Assembly: GCF_002574545.1 (NCBI RefSeq)
Contig: NZ_NUGT01000009.1
Location: 9,798 to 73,797 of the forward strand
Source: Bacillus sp. AFS055030
GTDB taxonomy: Bacteria; Bacillota; Bacilli; Bacillales; Bacillaceae_G
DNA length: 64,000 bases
Direction of reading: 5' to 3'
Shown one piece after another: positions 17,890-28,749 of this stretch. Every line of letters begins with the position of its first letter. Within the stretch, counting starts at the first letter, position 1. The position numbers and the translations under genes were made by a program. The notes below the pieces were generated by a model that worked only from the letters and a program-made list of their open reading frames with translations, made no database searches and had not been told where the DNA came from.

Positions 17890-18382
17890 TTTTATTATAA
17901 ATTCTGAATATTTTTATTAATATAGATAGTTTTCTTCAATTTCTTCTAGCATTCGACGATTGGATTAAAAACTACTATGTATTAAGTCGAAATATACATA
18001 TAATTCATTATATAAAAAATGAAATAGTATGTAAATTTATAATTTTTAATAAAAATTTACAATTCTGTAACATTAAGCGTCCTATCAACCATCCTTTACA
18101 TTAAATTTTTTTTAATCTTTTTATATTACTACTAGTATACTACCATTTTTTTCCTATTTTGACTTATTTTTAACTAAATACAGTACAAAAAAATAAATAG
18201 TTGAATTTTTTTTGGCGTTGAAATTCTAAATCTCATCTTAGCTTTAAATCAATTCGTAAAGTAATATTATTACATAGGTTAGCCTGTGGGGATCCTGGTA
18301 ATCCCCTAAGCCCTATTAAGAACCTAAGTAGTAATTTATCCCTATAGGAGCTACGAGAGCTCCTATAATAAAAATAAACATA
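17890..18382. other. spo0A upstream region containing a structured ~100-bp element
   Basis: No ORF. Very AT-rich up to about 18240, then a less AT-rich block 18265-18367 with three symmetric parts: flanking TAGGTT / AACCTA (18276-18281 and 18322-18327), an inner GGGGAT / ATCCCC hairpin (18288-18306) and a separate 10-bp hairpin TATAGGAGCT / AGCTCCTATA (18343-18367, 5-nt loop). No T tract follows either strand, so it is not a plain terminator. It could be a small RNA, a leader or the trace of a miniature repeat. Confidence 0.45.
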
Positions 18383-18415
18383 AAAATACACCTACATATC
18401 TGATAGGTGTATTTT
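18383..18415 (-). terminator. Terminator of spoIVB
   Basis: A 12-bp stem (AAAATACACCTA / TAGGTGTATTTT) with a 9-nt loop, five nt after the spoIVB stop codon. Confidence 0.88.
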
Positions 18416-18420
18416 AGAAA

Positions 18421-19596
18421 TCAAGAAGCTTTTTTATTTTGATAATCATAAATCGGTACTTTTGCCTCATCAAGCATCCACTCTATATGGACTCCGTATC
18501 CACTAGTCGAATCATTTACAAAAACATGTGTAACGGCTCCGATTAATTTTCCATCTTGAATGATTGGTGAGCCGCTCATACCTTGTACAATTCCGCCAGT
18601 TTCTTTCAGTAAACGTTTATCAGTAACTTTTAAAATGATTCCTTTTGTGGAAGGAAATTTTTGTTGAATACTACTGACTATTTCTATGTCAAAAGCTTCT
18701 ACTTTATTATCATGGATTACTGTAAGTATTTTTGCAGGACCCTTTTTCACTTCATTTGATAATGCAATTGGTAATGGTTTAGACATGATCCCATTATCGA
18801 TTTTATTGTTAACTTTACCAAATATGCCAAAAGGACTATTTGAAGTGATATTACCAATCGTTCCACGATCTAACGCAAAATGCGCTATTTTTTCTCCTGG
18901 TGAGCCATCTACACCTTTTTCAATTGCTGTAACTGTTGAATAGACAATATGCCCATCTTCTACTTCAATGGCTTTTCTCGTATCGCTATCAGAGATAACA
19001 TGTCCTAGGGCCCCATATTTTAATGATTTAGGTTCTATGAATGTCATCGTTCCAATACCAGAGGCTGAATCTCTTATATATAATCCAATTCGATAACTAT
19101 TGTGACCTTGATCACGAATAGGCTGCAACATTTTTGTATAATATTTACCCTCTCGTTTTACTGTGATTTTTATAGGCTTTCCATACTTTCCTGCTTTTTG
19201 AATAAACGGTAATACATCTGACATTTTTTCGATTTGTTTATCATTCATTTTTATAATCATGTCTCCAACTTTAATACCGGCAATTTCACCTGGAGACTTT
19301 TGTCCAGAACTTGTATTTACTAAATGATGTCCAACGACTAAGACACCTACTGAATTAAGTTTTACTCCTATTGATTGTCCTCCTGGTATTATTCTTAAAC
19401 TGTTTAATACTTTTACATCTACCTTTTTACTTGGTAATTCATTCATCCCAAGTGCTACATTAACAATTTCTTGCTGATCTTTCTTTTTTATGGTAGATGA
19501 AAATACATTATTTTGATTTATATTAAACACGCCAATACCAACTATAAATAAAAGGAGAAGAATTTTTATTATTCGTTGAACATTTATTTTTTTCAC
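18421..19596 (-). CDS. spoIVB: SpoIVB serine peptidase (stage IV sporulation)
   Basis: Forespore-secreted protease that triggers pro-sigma-K processing. N-terminal membrane anchor (about residues 8-26), PDZ domain (about 72-155, [13 protein letters not shown]...[13 protein letters not shown]), then an S55-family protease domain with likely triad His199 (YGALGHVIS), Asp326 (LKVTDKRLL) and Ser341 (VQGMSGSPI). The frame continues to an ATG at 19629 with no SD; AAGGAG lies 12 nt before the GTG at 19596, giving 391 aa with a classic [16 protein letters not shown] anchor. A CATACTA sequence at 19730-19724 could be a sigma-F/G -10 box, but no good -35 was found. Confidence 0.95.
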   Translation of the reverse strand: MKKINVQRIIKILLLLFIVGIGVFNINQNNVFSSTIKKKDQQEIVNVALGMNELPSKKVDVKVLNSLRIIPGGQSIGVKLNSVGVLVVGHHLVNTSSGQKSPGEIAGIKVGDMIIKMNDKQIEKMSDVLPFIQKAGKYGKPIKITVKREGKYYTKMLQPIRDQGHNSYRIGLYIRDSASGIGTMTFIEPKSLKYGALGHVISDSDTRKAIEVEDGHIVYSTVTAIEKGVDGSPGEKIAHFALDRGTIGNITSNSPFGIFGKVNNKIDNGIMSKPLPIALSNEVKKGPAKILTVIHDNKVEAFDIEIVSSIQQKFPSTKGIILKVTDKRLLKETGGIVQGMSGSPIIQDGKLIGAVTHVFVNDSTSGYGVHIEWMLDEAKVPIYDYQNKKAS

Positions 19597-19779
19597 AAGC
19601 GAATCACTCTCCTTAGCGCCAAATTTCATTTTTTAATTCGTGGCTATGTAGTTAATGTTAGCTTTGTAAAAGCAAAATATGATTGTAAAAATATGATAGA
19701 ATCTTTAACGTATAATGTTGTATTAGTATGTTTCATTTAGCATTTTCCAATTACTAATTTATCAATAATTCCCATAAAA

Positions 19780-19830
19780 AAAAGAGAATATTTAATGTAT
19801 AGAAAAATCTATCATTAAACATTCTCTTTT
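19780..19830 (-). terminator. Terminator of recN
   Basis: A long hairpin: 10 bp plus 7 bp around one A/C mismatch (AAAAGAGAAT.TTTAATG / CATTAAA.ATTCTCTTTT), capped by an inner ATAG/CTAT, then T8 on the minus strand. Confidence 0.9.
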
Positions 19831-19832
19831 GC

Positions 19833-21563
19833 TCATTGAGATTGGTATTTTGCAGAAGCTGCCTGATCAATCAATTCTTTAGCGTGTTGTATCGTTACAT
19901 CTGTAATTTCAACTCCAGCGATCATCCTTGCAATTTCATTAATTTTTTGATCATTTCTTAATGGAGTAACAGAAGTTTTCGTTCGATTTCCATCAATTAA
20001 TTTGGCGATAAATAAATGCGTATCTGCCATAGATGCAACTTGTGGTAAGTGAGTTATACAAAGTACTTGAGAATCGATTGAAACTTTGTATATTTTTTCT
20101 GCGATTGCCTGTGCTACTCTACCACTTACCCCTGTATCAACTTCATCAAATATTATTGAAGTAATCCCTTGATGCTTTGTAAAAATACTCTTTAATGCTA
20201 AGAACATCCTTGACAGTTCGCCACCAGAAGCAACCTTTGCTAATGGCTTTAAAGGCTCACCTGGGTTTGTTGAAATATAAAATTCAACAAAATCAAATCC
20301 ATCTTTTTTAAACTTCACATGCTGATCATCCATTAATGGATCTGATTCTTGACCTTCTTCAACATCAAACATAATTTCAAAGGTTGTTTTATCCATATAA
20401 AGTTCTTTTAATTCTTTATGTATATCTGCAGTCAATTTGATGGCTAATTCTTTTCTTTTATTTGAAAGAGCTTTACCTGCATTAATTAGATTGTTTGTTA
20501 CTTGATCTAAGTCTTTTTGCAACTTCTCTATATGCATATCTTTATGTTGAATAGTATCCAACTCTTGTTCAATATCTTCTGCGTATTTTAAGATATCAGC
20601 AACACTGTGGCCATACTTCTTTTTTAACATAGAGATCTCACTTAGACGAGTTTCTATTTCGTTTAATCGATTTGGATCGTATTCCATTTGCTCAATGGAA
20701 TCACGTAATCGATATGATATATCCTCTAATAAGTAATAGCTGCTACTAATTCCTTCATGCATTTCTTTAATGTCATTATCAATATTCGTTACTGACTCTA
20801 AAGAATACATACTCGACCTAACCGAATCTAAACCTGATCCATCTTGCGATAAACTTTGATATGCTTCGACTAAGGATTTATAAATGCGTTCAAAATTTGA
20901 AATTTTGAGTCTTTCTTCCATTAATTGATCGTCTTCATTTTCCATCAAATTCGCATTTTGTATTTCTGTTAACTGAAATTGAATTAAATCTAACCTATGA
21001 GCCATTTGTTGTTCATTCTCAGTTAATTGTTTTAACTGTTTTTTTAAGTCTGTATAGTTATTAAATATAGTTTGATATTCAGTATACAAAGGAGCAATTG
21101 CTTTTTCATCATATTGTTGTAACATCGGTAAATGATATTCTTGATTCATTAAGTCTTGGCTTTCATGTTGCCCATGAATATCAACAAGTAAACCACCAAT
21201 TTCCTTAAGTATAGAAGTTGTCACTAATTTCCCATTGATACGGCATACACTTTTACCAGATGAAGTAATATCTCTTTTTAAAATGATCATTTCATCTTCA
21301 ATGTCAAAGCCTAATTCTCTGCATCTAGAATAAATTAGATGATTCTCATTTTCGATATGAAATAAGCCTTCAATTTCAGCTTTTTCAGTATCATATCTTA
21401 CGAATTCTGCAGATCCACGACCACCAAGTAACAGACCGATAGCGTCAATAATGATCGACTTCCCCGCTCCTGTTTCACCACTTAGTACAGTTAAACCCTT
21501 TTCAAATGAAATGGAAACTTCCTCAATGATTGCAAAATTTTTAATGATAATTTCAGATAACAA
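19833..21563 (-). CDS. recN: DNA repair protein RecN
   Basis: SMC-like ATPase recruited early to double-strand breaks. N-terminal Walker A GETGAGKS (residues 29-36), a long central coiled coil (about 155-380), and C-terminal ABC signature KVASGGELSRMFLALK followed by Walker B SIIFDEVDTGVSG. 576 aa, normal for the family. The start codon is TTG at 21563, set by GGAG 9 nt upstream and by agreement of MLSEIIIKNFAIIEE with other RecN N-termini. Downstream of argR with a 32-nt gap, so probably cotranscribed with it. Confidence 0.96.
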   Translation of the reverse strand: MLSEIIIKNFAIIEEVSISFEKGLTVLSGETGAGKSIIIDAIGLLLGGRGSAEFVRYDTEKAEIEGLFHIENENHLIYSRCRELGFDIEDEMIILKRDITSSGKSVCRINGKLVTTSILKEIGGLLVDIHGQHESQDLMNQEYHLPMLQQYDEKAIAPLYTEYQTIFNNYTDLKKQLKQLTENEQQMAHRLDLIQFQLTEIQNANLMENEDDQLMEERLKISNFERIYKSLVEAYQSLSQDGSGLDSVRSSMYSLESVTNIDNDIKEMHEGISSSYYLLEDISYRLRDSIEQMEYDPNRLNEIETRLSEISMLKKKYGHSVADILKYAEDIEQELDTIQHKDMHIEKLQKDLDQVTNNLINAGKALSNKRKELAIKLTADIHKELKELYMDKTTFEIMFDVEEGQESDPLMDDQHVKFKKDGFDFVEFYISTNPGEPLKPLAKVASGGELSRMFLALKSIFTKHQGITSIIFDEVDTGVSGRVAQAIAEKIYKVSIDSQVLCITHLPQVASMADTHLFIAKLIDGNRTKTSVTPLRNDQKINEIARMIAGVEITDVTIQHAKELIDQAASAKYQSQ

Positions 21564-21595
21564 TGAGTTTCTCTCCTCTTTTTAAAACCATTCTC

Positions 21596-22048
21596 CTATT
21601 GAAGCATGTCAATAAATTTTTCTTTTAAATCCTCAGCATCTGCAGGTGTACGACAAATGATTAAGATCGTATCATCACCACAGATTGTACCCATAATTTC
21701 ATCCCACTCTAAATGATCAATTAATGCACCTACTGCATTCGCATTACCTGGCAAAGTTTTCATTACAATTAGATGACTTGAACTATCAATTTTTATAAAT
21801 GAATCAATTAAAAGTCTTTTTAGTTTTTGTAATGGATTAAATCTTTGATCTGCAGGTAAGCTATATTTATATCGACCATCAGATAACGGTACTTTTACTA
21901 AATGTAGTTCCTTTATATCACGTGAAATTGTTGCTTGGGTTACTTTAAACCCTAAGTCTCGTAGTGCTTGTACTAACTCATCTTGTGTTTCGACTTCATT
22001 TTTTGCGATAATTTCTCGTATTTTTATATGACGCTGACCTTTATTCAT
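21596..22048 (-). CDS. argR: Arginine repressor/activator ArgR (AhrC)
   Basis: A 150-aa hexameric transcription factor that represses arginine biosynthesis and activates catabolism with arginine as co-effector. N-terminal winged helix ([14 protein letters not shown]...[18 protein letters not shown], residues 1-70) and C-terminal oligomerisation/arginine domain with [14 protein letters not shown]. The longer open frame is rejected: AAAGAGGTG lies 5 nt before the ATG at 22048 and homologues start [11 protein letters not shown]. It precedes recN as in B. subtilis. Confidence 0.96.
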   Translation of the reverse strand: MNKGQRHIKIREIIAKNEVETQDELVQALRDLGFKVTQATISRDIKELHLVKVPLSDGRYKYSLPADQRFNPLQKLKRLLIDSFIKIDSSSHLIVMKTLPGNANAVGALIDHLEWDEIMGTICGDDTILIICRTPADAEDLKEKFIDMLQ

Positions 22049-22229
22049 AATACACCTCTTTGCAAATTCCGACAAATATCTTACTTACAGATTATCTTAA
22101 CTAATCTACTGGTTATTGTATATATATTTTTAAACGTTTTCATAAAATGTATTTTTTAAACATAATTTTTTCTTTTGTATCCGATTTAACGAATTCTTTA
22201 ACATTCATTACTAAATTTGAAAAAGGAGA

Positions 22230-22256
22230 AAAAGGAAACCTATTTGGTTTCCTTTT
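22230..22256 (-). terminator. Terminator of the dxs-tlyA unit
   Basis: An 11-bp perfect stem (AAAAGGAAACC / GGTTTCCTTTT) with a 5-nt loop, directly after the tlyA stop codon, with a T tract on the minus strand. Confidence 0.88.
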
Positions 22257-22257
22257 A

Positions 22258-23085
22258 TTATTTAACCTTCTTTAATTCACTATGTGCTTCATTTACGATT
22301 TCCATTGGTGATTGATTTAACTCGCTATTTCCAATTTCTTTTGAACCTTCCCAATGAAGGTGAATTAAAAATTCTATATTACCGTCTCCACCAGTTATAG
22401 GAGAAAAAGTTAATGCTTTTATATCATATCCTTGGCGAAGAGCAAAATCGATCATCATTTCAATAACTTGTTCATGCACTTTTGGATCACGTACTATCCC
22501 CTTTTTACCAACTTGTTCTCTACCAGCTTCAAATTGGGGTTTAATTAACGCGACTACATCACTTGAAGGTACTAATAATGTTTTTAGGACTGGTAAAATC
22601 AAACGTAACGAAATAAAGGATACGTCAATTGAAGCAAATTGAGGTAAACCTTCGACTAAATCTTCAGGTTTAACATAACGAAAATTCGTTCGTTCCATTA
22701 CTATAACACGTTCATCTTGCCTTAATTTCCAAGCAAGTTGATTGTAGCCAACATCAAGTGCATATGATTTTTTTGCACCATTTTGGAGGGCACAATCCGT
22801 AAATCCCCCTGTTGAAGAGCCAATATCAATCATAATTTTATCTTTAACTGATAAATCGAATGTATTTATAGCTTTTTCTAATTTGTACCCTCCACGGCTC
22901 ACATAAGGCATAACTTCACCTTTGATTTGTAATGGAAGTTCAATATCTATTTTTTCTCCAGGCTTATCTAATCTTTGTTCGTTTGTATAGACTAGTCCTG
23001 CCATAATTGCTCGTTTAGCTTTTTCTCGTGTTTCAATTAAACCACGATCTACTAAAAGTACGTCTACTCGTTCCTTTTTTGCCAT
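22258..23085 (-). CDS. tlyA: TlyA-family rRNA 2'-O-methyltransferase (YqxC)
   Basis: 275 aa: N-terminal S4 RNA-binding domain (residues 1-65, RVDVLLVDRGLIETREKAKRAIMAGLV) and an FtsJ/RrmJ-type methyltransferase domain with the SAM motif IDIGSSTGGFTDCAL and the later IDVSFISLRLILP. Known TlyA enzymes 2'-O-methylate cytidines in 16S and/or 23S rRNA; older annotations call it hemolysin, which is unlikely. GAGGATGA precedes the ATG. The gene follows dxs by 15 nt and ends at a terminator. Confidence 0.9.
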   Translation of the reverse strand: MAKKERVDVLLVDRGLIETREKAKRAIMAGLVYTNEQRLDKPGEKIDIELPLQIKGEVMPYVSRGGYKLEKAINTFDLSVKDKIMIDIGSSTGGFTDCALQNGAKKSYALDVGYNQLAWKLRQDERVIVMERTNFRYVKPEDLVEGLPQFASIDVSFISLRLILPVLKTLLVPSSDVVALIKPQFEAGREQVGKKGIVRDPKVHEQVIEMMIDFALRQGYDIKALTFSPITGGDGNIEFLIHLHWEGSKEIGNSELNQSPMEIVNEAHSELKKVK

Positions 23086-23100
23086 TTAAATGTCATCCTC

Positions 23101-24981
23101 TTATTTATTACAAACCATTTCACGTATTTTCTTAACCGATTCATCTTTTGTTAAATGAATTTCATCAAGTAATTTATCTACATCACCGTGTTCAACAAAT
23201 AAATCCGGTATACCTATACGTTCTACGCGGACGTTTTGAAAATTATTTGAACTTGCAAATTCTAAAACAGCACTTCCAAAACCACCTTGTAATACTGCTT
23301 CTTCAATCGTTAAAATCGGCTTTTTGTCCTTAAAGATATCATTTAACATTGCAGTATCCATCGGTTTAATAAATCTGGCGTTTACTACTTTAACAGAGAT
23401 ATTTTCCTTCTCTAACTCATCGGCTGCATCTAGTGCCATTTTTATTGTCGTACCAAAAGTTAAGATAACTGCATCAGTACCTTCTTTTAATACTTCCCAT
23501 GACCCAATTGGGATTTCTTTTAATTGATCATCCATTGATACCCCTATACCATTGCCTCTTGGGAAACGCAATGCAATTGGACCATCATCGTATCGAATTG
23601 CTGTGTTTACCATATGTTGACCTTCATTTTCATCTTTAGGCATCATTAATACTAAGTTTGGTATGTGTCGTAGGAAGGCAATATCAAAGACACCTTGATG
23701 AGTTTCCCCATCGGCACCTACTAATCCCGCACGGTCGATTCCAATGAATACATTTAAATTTTGTCTACAAATATCATGTAATACTTGGTCGTATGCTCTT
23801 TGAAGGAATGTGGAATAAATTGCTAAAAACGGCTTCATTCCTTGTGTTGCTAAACCAGCTGCTACAGTTGCGGCGTGTTGCTCTGCAATACCGACATCAA
23901 AAATTCTGTCAGGTAATTGAGCTTGGAAATTTTCCAATTTTGAACCTACTGGCATAGCAGGAGTAATCGCTACGATTCGCTCATCTTTTAATGCTAACTT
24001 TAATACAGTATCACTAACAAGTTTACTCCATGCTGGTGGTGCCTTATCCGGCTTTATTAACTTCCCAGATTCAACTTTATAAGGACCTGTGCCATGCCAA
24101 GTTCCAATATCATCACTTTCTGCTGGCTTATATCCTTTTCCTTTTTTCGTTAGTACATGGACTAGAACTGGGCCTTTTGTTTTCTTAGCATATTCAAGTG
24201 ATTCAAATAAATCTTCAAAATTATGCCCATCAACTGGTCCAAAATAAGTGAATCCCATTTCCTCAAAAAACATTCCTTGTGTGACTAAGTATTTTAGGCT
24301 ATCTTTTAATTTTTTTGATGTACTTGAAAGTTTATCTCCGATTCCAGGTATTTTTTTGATCACACCTTCAAGTTCACCTTTTGCCCAACGGTATTTCCCA
24401 GTTGTTCTCAGTCTACCTAAAATGCTATGTAAAGCACCAACGTTCGGAGCTATAGACATTTCATTATCATTTAAAATAACGATGACATCTTTTTGTTCAT
24501 GTCCAATATGATTCATTGCTTCAAGAGCCATCCCACCAGTTAATGCACCATCCCCGATAATCGGAACAATGTATTCACCAGTTTTCTTTATATCTCTAGC
24601 AATAGCCATCCCCATTGCAGCAGATAGTGAAGTCGAGCTGTGTCCAGTTTCCCATACATCATGCTCACTTTCATTTCGCTTAGGAAAGCCACATAAACCT
24701 TTAAACTGTCTTAGTGTAGTAAATTCTTTTGCTCGACCAGTTAAAATTTTATGAACATATGATTGATGTCCTACATCCCATAAAAATTTGTCTTTAGGCG
24801 AATCAAAGACTTTATGTAATGCAATCGTTAATTCAACAACACCTAAATTTGGCGCAATATGACCACCTGTCTCAGAGAGCTGTTGAATTAGAAATTTACG
24901 AATTTCTTCACTTAATACTTCTAATTCACCGTTCGTTTTATTTTTTAAAAAGCTCGGATTTTCAATTGTCGTAAGATCCAT
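23101..24981 (-). CDS. dxs: 1-deoxy-D-xylulose-5-phosphate synthase
   Basis: First enzyme of the MEP isoprenoid pathway: condenses pyruvate and glyceraldehyde-3-phosphate using thiamine diphosphate. 626 aa, normal length. Motifs: [18 protein letters not shown] (His contacts TPP), [18 protein letters not shown] with the downstream ILNDNEMSI (TPP/Mg site), FVGIAEQHA-like [17 protein letters not shown] (catalytic Glu) and a C-terminal transketolase domain with [11 protein letters not shown]. It supplies precursors used by IspA just upstream in transcription order. Confidence 0.97.
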   Translation of the reverse strand: MDLTTIENPSFLKNKTNGELEVLSEEIRKFLIQQLSETGGHIAPNLGVVELTIALHKVFDSPKDKFLWDVGHQSYVHKILTGRAKEFTTLRQFKGLCGFPKRNESEHDVWETGHSSTSLSAAMGMAIARDIKKTGEYIVPIIGDGALTGGMALEAMNHIGHEQKDVIVILNDNEMSIAPNVGALHSILGRLRTTGKYRWAKGELEGVIKKIPGIGDKLSSTSKKLKDSLKYLVTQGMFFEEMGFTYFGPVDGHNFEDLFESLEYAKKTKGPVLVHVLTKKGKGYKPAESDDIGTWHGTGPYKVESGKLIKPDKAPPAWSKLVSDTVLKLALKDERIVAITPAMPVGSKLENFQAQLPDRIFDVGIAEQHAATVAAGLATQGMKPFLAIYSTFLQRAYDQVLHDICRQNLNVFIGIDRAGLVGADGETHQGVFDIAFLRHIPNLVLMMPKDENEGQHMVNTAIRYDDGPIALRFPRGNGIGVSMDDQLKEIPIGSWEVLKEGTDAVILTFGTTIKMALDAADELEKENISVKVVNARFIKPMDTAMLNDIFKDKKPILTIEEAVLQGGFGSAVLEFASSNNFQNVRVERIGIPDLFVEHGDVDKLLDEIHLTKDESVKKIREMVCNK

Positions 24982-25332
24982 CTTGGATCACTCACCTTCC
25001 TAGATGTTAAATCTATATAAATAATTCATTATTATGTAATTTTATCTATAAAATGATTTTACCATACTTGTAGTTAAACGCTAGTTCCTTAAATAACTAA
25101 CTCTTAACACCATGTATCATAATACCATTTTTATTAAAATCTGTTTAATGTTTTTTATTTTTATAAAACAAAATTATTTCTAATAATGTAAAGAAAGCCG
25201 CTAGCACATATGTGTTAACGGCCTACATTTCTGTATATTTTATTAACAACATTAACGATTATAAAGTAGTTACATTATACATAAATGAATAAAGCTATTC
25301 AAATGACATGTATAAAATGACATAATCAAAGT
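24982..25332. other. 351-bp intergenic gap dxs-ispA with a probable ispA terminator
   Basis: No ORF. A hairpin at 25197-25222 (GCCG..AGCACAT / ATGTGTT..CGGC) is followed by TTTCTTT on the minus strand and probably ends the nusB-ispA transcript about 110 nt after ispA. The remainder is AT-rich and should hold the dxs promoter. I looked for OLE RNA, known near these genes in some Bacillaceae, and saw nothing resembling it. Confidence 0.6.
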
Positions 25333-26220
25333 TTAAAAAGTGCGATTTTCAACAAAATCACAAATTGAGATTAAGTAGTCATCTTTAATCCCACATGCTC
25401 TTATATGTTGTTTAGCTTCAGTAATAAATGTATGAAGTCTCTCTTTAGCACCCTCGACGGAATATAGTTTTACATAAGTAGTTTTATCATTTTCTATATC
25501 ACTACCAACCGGTTTACCTAATACTTCTTCATCACCTATTACGTCTAAAATATCATCTTGTATTTGAAATGCGATACCAAGTTTATAAGCAAATTGCGTT
25601 AGATGAGATAATTGTTCGGCTGTTGCTTTTGAAATAATTGCACCTGCAATTACTGGATACATTAGCATTTTACCGGTTTTCCTTTCATGGATTGATTGCA
25701 ACTCTTCTCCAGAAAGCTCTTTACTTTCACCTTCCATATCAGCTACCTGACCGGCAACCATACCTTCAGGACCCGCAGCAATCGCTAATTCACTAATTAA
25801 TTGTAGTTTCACTTGATCAGAAACACGACAATCATTCATTTCCGTAATTAATTTAAATGCGTAAGTCAATAATCCATCACCTGCTAGTACCGCAAGATCT
25901 TCTCCAAATACTTTATGATTTGTCGGTTTTCCTCTTCGAAAATCATCATCATCCATACATGGTAAATCATCATGAATTAATGAATAAGTATGAATCATTT
26001 CTAAAGCACATGCAGGTTTAATCCCAATTAATGGGTCATTACCAAATGCGTCTAGCGTTGCGAAAAGTAAAAGAGGTCTAATTCTTTTACCTCCACCTTG
26101 CAATGAATAGGACATAGATTCTTTTAATTTTTCTGGTGCTTTTAATCTTTCAACCGATTTCAACATTTCATCATTTACTATTCTACTGGAATACTCCATA
26201 AAATCTTTGAAAGTGTTCAT
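25333..26220 (-). CDS. ispA: Farnesyl diphosphate synthase
   Basis: Class I trans-prenyltransferase, 295 aa, joining IPP to DMAPP/GPP to make FPP, precursor of undecaprenyl phosphate and quinone tails. First aspartate-rich motif DDLPCMDDDD and second QDDILDVIGD are present, with GGGKRIRPLLLF near the N-terminus. The longer open frame upstream overlaps xseB; AGGAGG inside the last xseB codons points to the ATG at 26220. It is tightly coupled to xseB with a 1-nt gap. Confidence 0.95.
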   Translation of the reverse strand: MNTFKDFMEYSSRIVNDEMLKSVERLKAPEKLKESMSYSLQGGGKRIRPLLLFATLDAFGNDPLIGIKPACALEMIHTYSLIHDDLPCMDDDDFRRGKPTNHKVFGEDLAVLAGDGLLTYAFKLITEMNDCRVSDQVKLQLISELAIAAGPEGMVAGQVADMEGESKELSGEELQSIHERKTGKMLMYPVIAGAIISKATAEQLSHLTQFAYKLGIAFQIQDDILDVIGDEEVLGKPVGSDIENDKTTYVKLYSVEGAKERLHTFITEAKQHIRACGIKDDYLISICDFVENRTF

Positions 26221-26221
26221 A

Positions 26222-26458
26222 TTAATCCTCCTCAACAGTAAAAGGAGTTTGTTCACCCTGTTCATTTAAAATAGAAGTCATTTGTTTTTCAACTTTAGTA
26301 AGCTTCTCTTGACAAATTTGAGATAGTTTTATACCTTCTTGAAAATATTCGATCGCTTTTTCAAGAGGTACGTCACCTTGCTCTAATTTTTGGACGATCA
26401 TTTCAATTTCTTTAATTGCTTCTTCAAAAGAACGCTCATTTTGTGACAATTGATTCAC
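26222..26458 (-). CDS. xseB: Exodeoxyribonuclease VII small subunit
   Basis: A 78-aa helical protein matching XseB ([36 protein letters not shown]). Several copies bind the large subunit XseA to form exonuclease VII, which degrades single-stranded DNA from both ends. It overlaps the 3' end of xseA by 23 nt and nearly abuts ispA, implying translational coupling. Confidence 0.94.
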   Translation of the reverse strand: MNQLSQNERSFEEAIKEIEMIVQKLEQGDVPLEKAIEYFQEGIKLSQICQEKLTKVEKQMTSILNEQGEQTPFTVEED

Positions 26459-27800
26459 TCTCCTTTACTTCAAGCACTGTACAATTTAATTTCCCATCGG
26501 TCATTTGTAATTGGAATCGGTCTCCACTTTTTGCCTGTTTAACCGATTTCATCAATTCTTTATCATTTTTATATGCTAATGAATAACCTCTGGCCATAAC
26601 TTTTAATGGACTAAGAGCATCAAGTGTATGAATTATTCTTTCCATTTCAAATTTCTTTTGGGTAATTAGTCGATTAAATTCTTTTTGTAATGCCATATGT
26701 AATTGCTCGTGCTTTTGCTTTTCAAGCTGAACTCGATTACTTGGATGATGAATAAGCAGTGATGAATTTAGTTCTTTAAGCTTATTTATTTTCGTCTTAA
26801 CAATTTCATTTATAGAAGTATGTAAGCGCTCATTAATCCGGTCAAATTGCTCTTGTTTTGGATGAAATAATGAATTTGGATATCTAAAAACATATGCATC
26901 TTGAACAGCCTTTAATTGCGCTTGTTTTCGTTCAACAATCATATCCATCGCTTTATTAAGTCTTGATTTTCGAACTGTAAATTGCTCTAGTATTTCTCTT
27001 TGACTTAATGAAACTAATTCTGCTGCAGCTGTTGGTGTAGGTGCCCTTAGATCAGCGACATAATCAGCAATTGTCGTATCCGTCTCATGACCCACTGCGG
27101 AAATGATTGGGATTTTTGATTCAAAGATCGCTCGCGCTACTATTTCTTCATTAAAGGCCCAGAGTTCCTCAATTGACCCTCCACCTCGTCCAACTATTAA
27201 CACATCAATTTCTTTCATTTTACCCGCTGTTTCAATTGATTTTACAATCGACGCTTTCGCTCCTTCACCCTGTACAAGTGTCGGAATTACAACTATTTTT
27301 CCAATTGGATATCTTCGTTGAATCGTTGTAATAATATCTCGGACAGCAGCACCCGTTGGTGAAGTAACAACCCCGATTACACTAGGAAAAGAAGGAATCT
27401 TTTTCTTAAATTTCTGATCAAAGAGTCCTTCTTCTAATAGTTTTTTCTTCAATTGTTCATAAGCTACAAAGAGACCGCCAACCCCATCGGGCTGCATGTC
27501 TCTTATGTAGATTTGATAGCTACCAGATCCTGGGTATACATTTATCTCACCTTGTACAATAACCTGCATACCATCGGTTGGTTGAAATGCGATATTTGCA
27601 TTATAAGATTGAAACATGACAGCTGCAATTCTAGCACCATCATCTTTTAAGGTAAAATAATAATGACCGCTAGATGAATGACGTTTAAAATTTGAGATTT
27701 CTCCACGGAGAAGTATATTTTGCAAATTACGATCCGCTTGAAATTTTGCTTTTAAATATTTAGTTAATGCTGTAACAGTAACTGGTAGCTTTTCCGTCAT
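26436..27800 (-). CDS. xseA: Exodeoxyribonuclease VII large subunit
   Basis: 454 aa: N-terminal OB-fold ([40 protein letters not shown]-like region, about residues 5-100), catalytic domain with [15 protein letters not shown] and [17 protein letters not shown] (about 130-220), [25 protein letters not shown], then a long coiled-coil region. ATG at 27800 chosen because AGAAGGG lies 7 nt upstream; six upstream in-frame codons lack an SD. Operon with xseB, ispA and folD. Confidence 0.95.
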   Translation of the reverse strand: MTEKLPVTVTALTKYLKAKFQADRNLQNILLRGEISNFKRHSSSGHYYFTLKDDGARIAAVMFQSYNANIAFQPTDGMQVIVQGEINVYPGSGSYQIYIRDMQPDGVGGLFVAYEQLKKKLLEEGLFDQKFKKKIPSFPSVIGVVTSPTGAAVRDIITTIQRRYPIGKIVVIPTLVQGEGAKASIVKSIETAGKMKEIDVLIVGRGGGSIEELWAFNEEIVARAIFESKIPIISAVGHETDTTIADYVADLRAPTPTAAAELVSLSQREILEQFTVRKSRLNKAMDMIVERKQAQLKAVQDAYVFRYPNSLFHPKQEQFDRINERLHTSINEIVKTKINKLKELNSSLLIHHPSNRVQLEKQKHEQLHMALQKEFNRLITQKKFEMERIIHTLDALSPLKVMARGYSLAYKNDKELMKSVKQAKSGDRFQLQMTDGKLNCTVLEVKESESIVTK

Positions 27801-27836
27801 GCATAGCCCTTCTTTCATTCATACAAAGCAAAAAGA

Positions 27837-28712
27837 TTAAAGTTTCGTACTCAAATTTAATTTACTATCAATTTGAGAAGCTGCTTTTAACGTATTATGA
27901 AGTAGCATTGTAATTGTCATTGGACCTACTCCACCTGGTACAGGAGTGATATAACCCGCAACATTTTTTACATCTTCAAAATTTACGTCTCCGCATAATT
28001 TGCCATTTTCGTCTCTATTCATACCGACGTCAATGACAATTGCTCCCTCTTTAACATAATCAGCTGTAATTAATTTTGCTACACCAATAGCAACAATTAA
28101 TATATCAGCTTGCTTTGTAATATTTTTTAGATTAGTTGTACGTGAATGTGTATAAGTAACCGTTGCATTTTCGTTTAAGAATAGTTGTCCAACTGGTTTC
28201 CCTACAATATTACTACGTCCAATAACAACGACATGTTTTCCACTAATCGGAATATTAGTATTTTCTATTAATTTTAATATACCAAAAGGAGTACAAGGTA
28301 GTAATGAATCTTGATTTGTCATCATTCTTCCAATATTAATTGGATGAAATCCATCAACATCCTTTAATGGCGAAATTGTTTCAATTACTTTCTTTTCTGA
28401 GATATGAGCAGGTAATGGCAACTGAACTAAGATACCATGAATTGACTGATCATCGTTTAATTTGTTTACAACGGATAATAACTCATCTTCAGTAACTGTT
28501 TCAGGTAATTCAATTACTTCAGAATACATTCCTAATTCATTACATGCTTTATGCTTTGAATTCACATATGTTCTTGAAGCAGAATTATTTCCAACTAAAA
28601 CAACTGCTAAACCTGGTGTAACACCTTGTTCTTTTAATTCTGAAACACCAATCTTTAACTCCTCACGAATTGATACTGAAACTTCTTTACCATTAATTAA
28701 TGTTGCTACCAT
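27837..28712 (-). CDS. folD: Methylenetetrahydrofolate dehydrogenase / cyclohydrolase FolD
   Basis: A 291-aa bifunctional enzyme interconverting 5,10-methylene-THF and 10-formyl-THF with NADP. Signature [13 protein letters not shown] with catalytic Lys, [12 protein letters not shown], the Rossmann loop [17 protein letters not shown], and C-terminal [25 protein letters not shown]. 37 nt downstream of nusB and 36 nt upstream of xseA, so in the same transcript. Confidence 0.97.
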   Translation of the reverse strand: MVATLINGKEVSVSIREELKIGVSELKEQGVTPGLAVVLVGNNSASRTYVNSKHKACNELGMYSEVIELPETVTEDELLSVVNKLNDDQSIHGILVQLPLPAHISEKKVIETISPLKDVDGFHPINIGRMMTNQDSLLPCTPFGILKLIENTNIPISGKHVVVIGRSNIVGKPVGQLFLNENATVTYTHSRTTNLKNITKQADILIVAIGVAKLITADYVKEGAIVIDVGMNRDENGKLCGDVNFEDVKNVAGYITPVPGGVGPMTITMLLHNTLKAASQIDSKLNLSTKL

Positions 28713-28749
28713 TTTAGTTTCCCCCTATGCATATAAACAATCTATCTAT

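Noticed and set aside
24982-25332. OLE RNA in the dxs-ispA gap
   Set aside because: OLE RNA occurs in this neighbourhood in some extremophilic Bacillaceae, but the gap is only 351 bp, very AT-rich, and lacks the length and structure expected.
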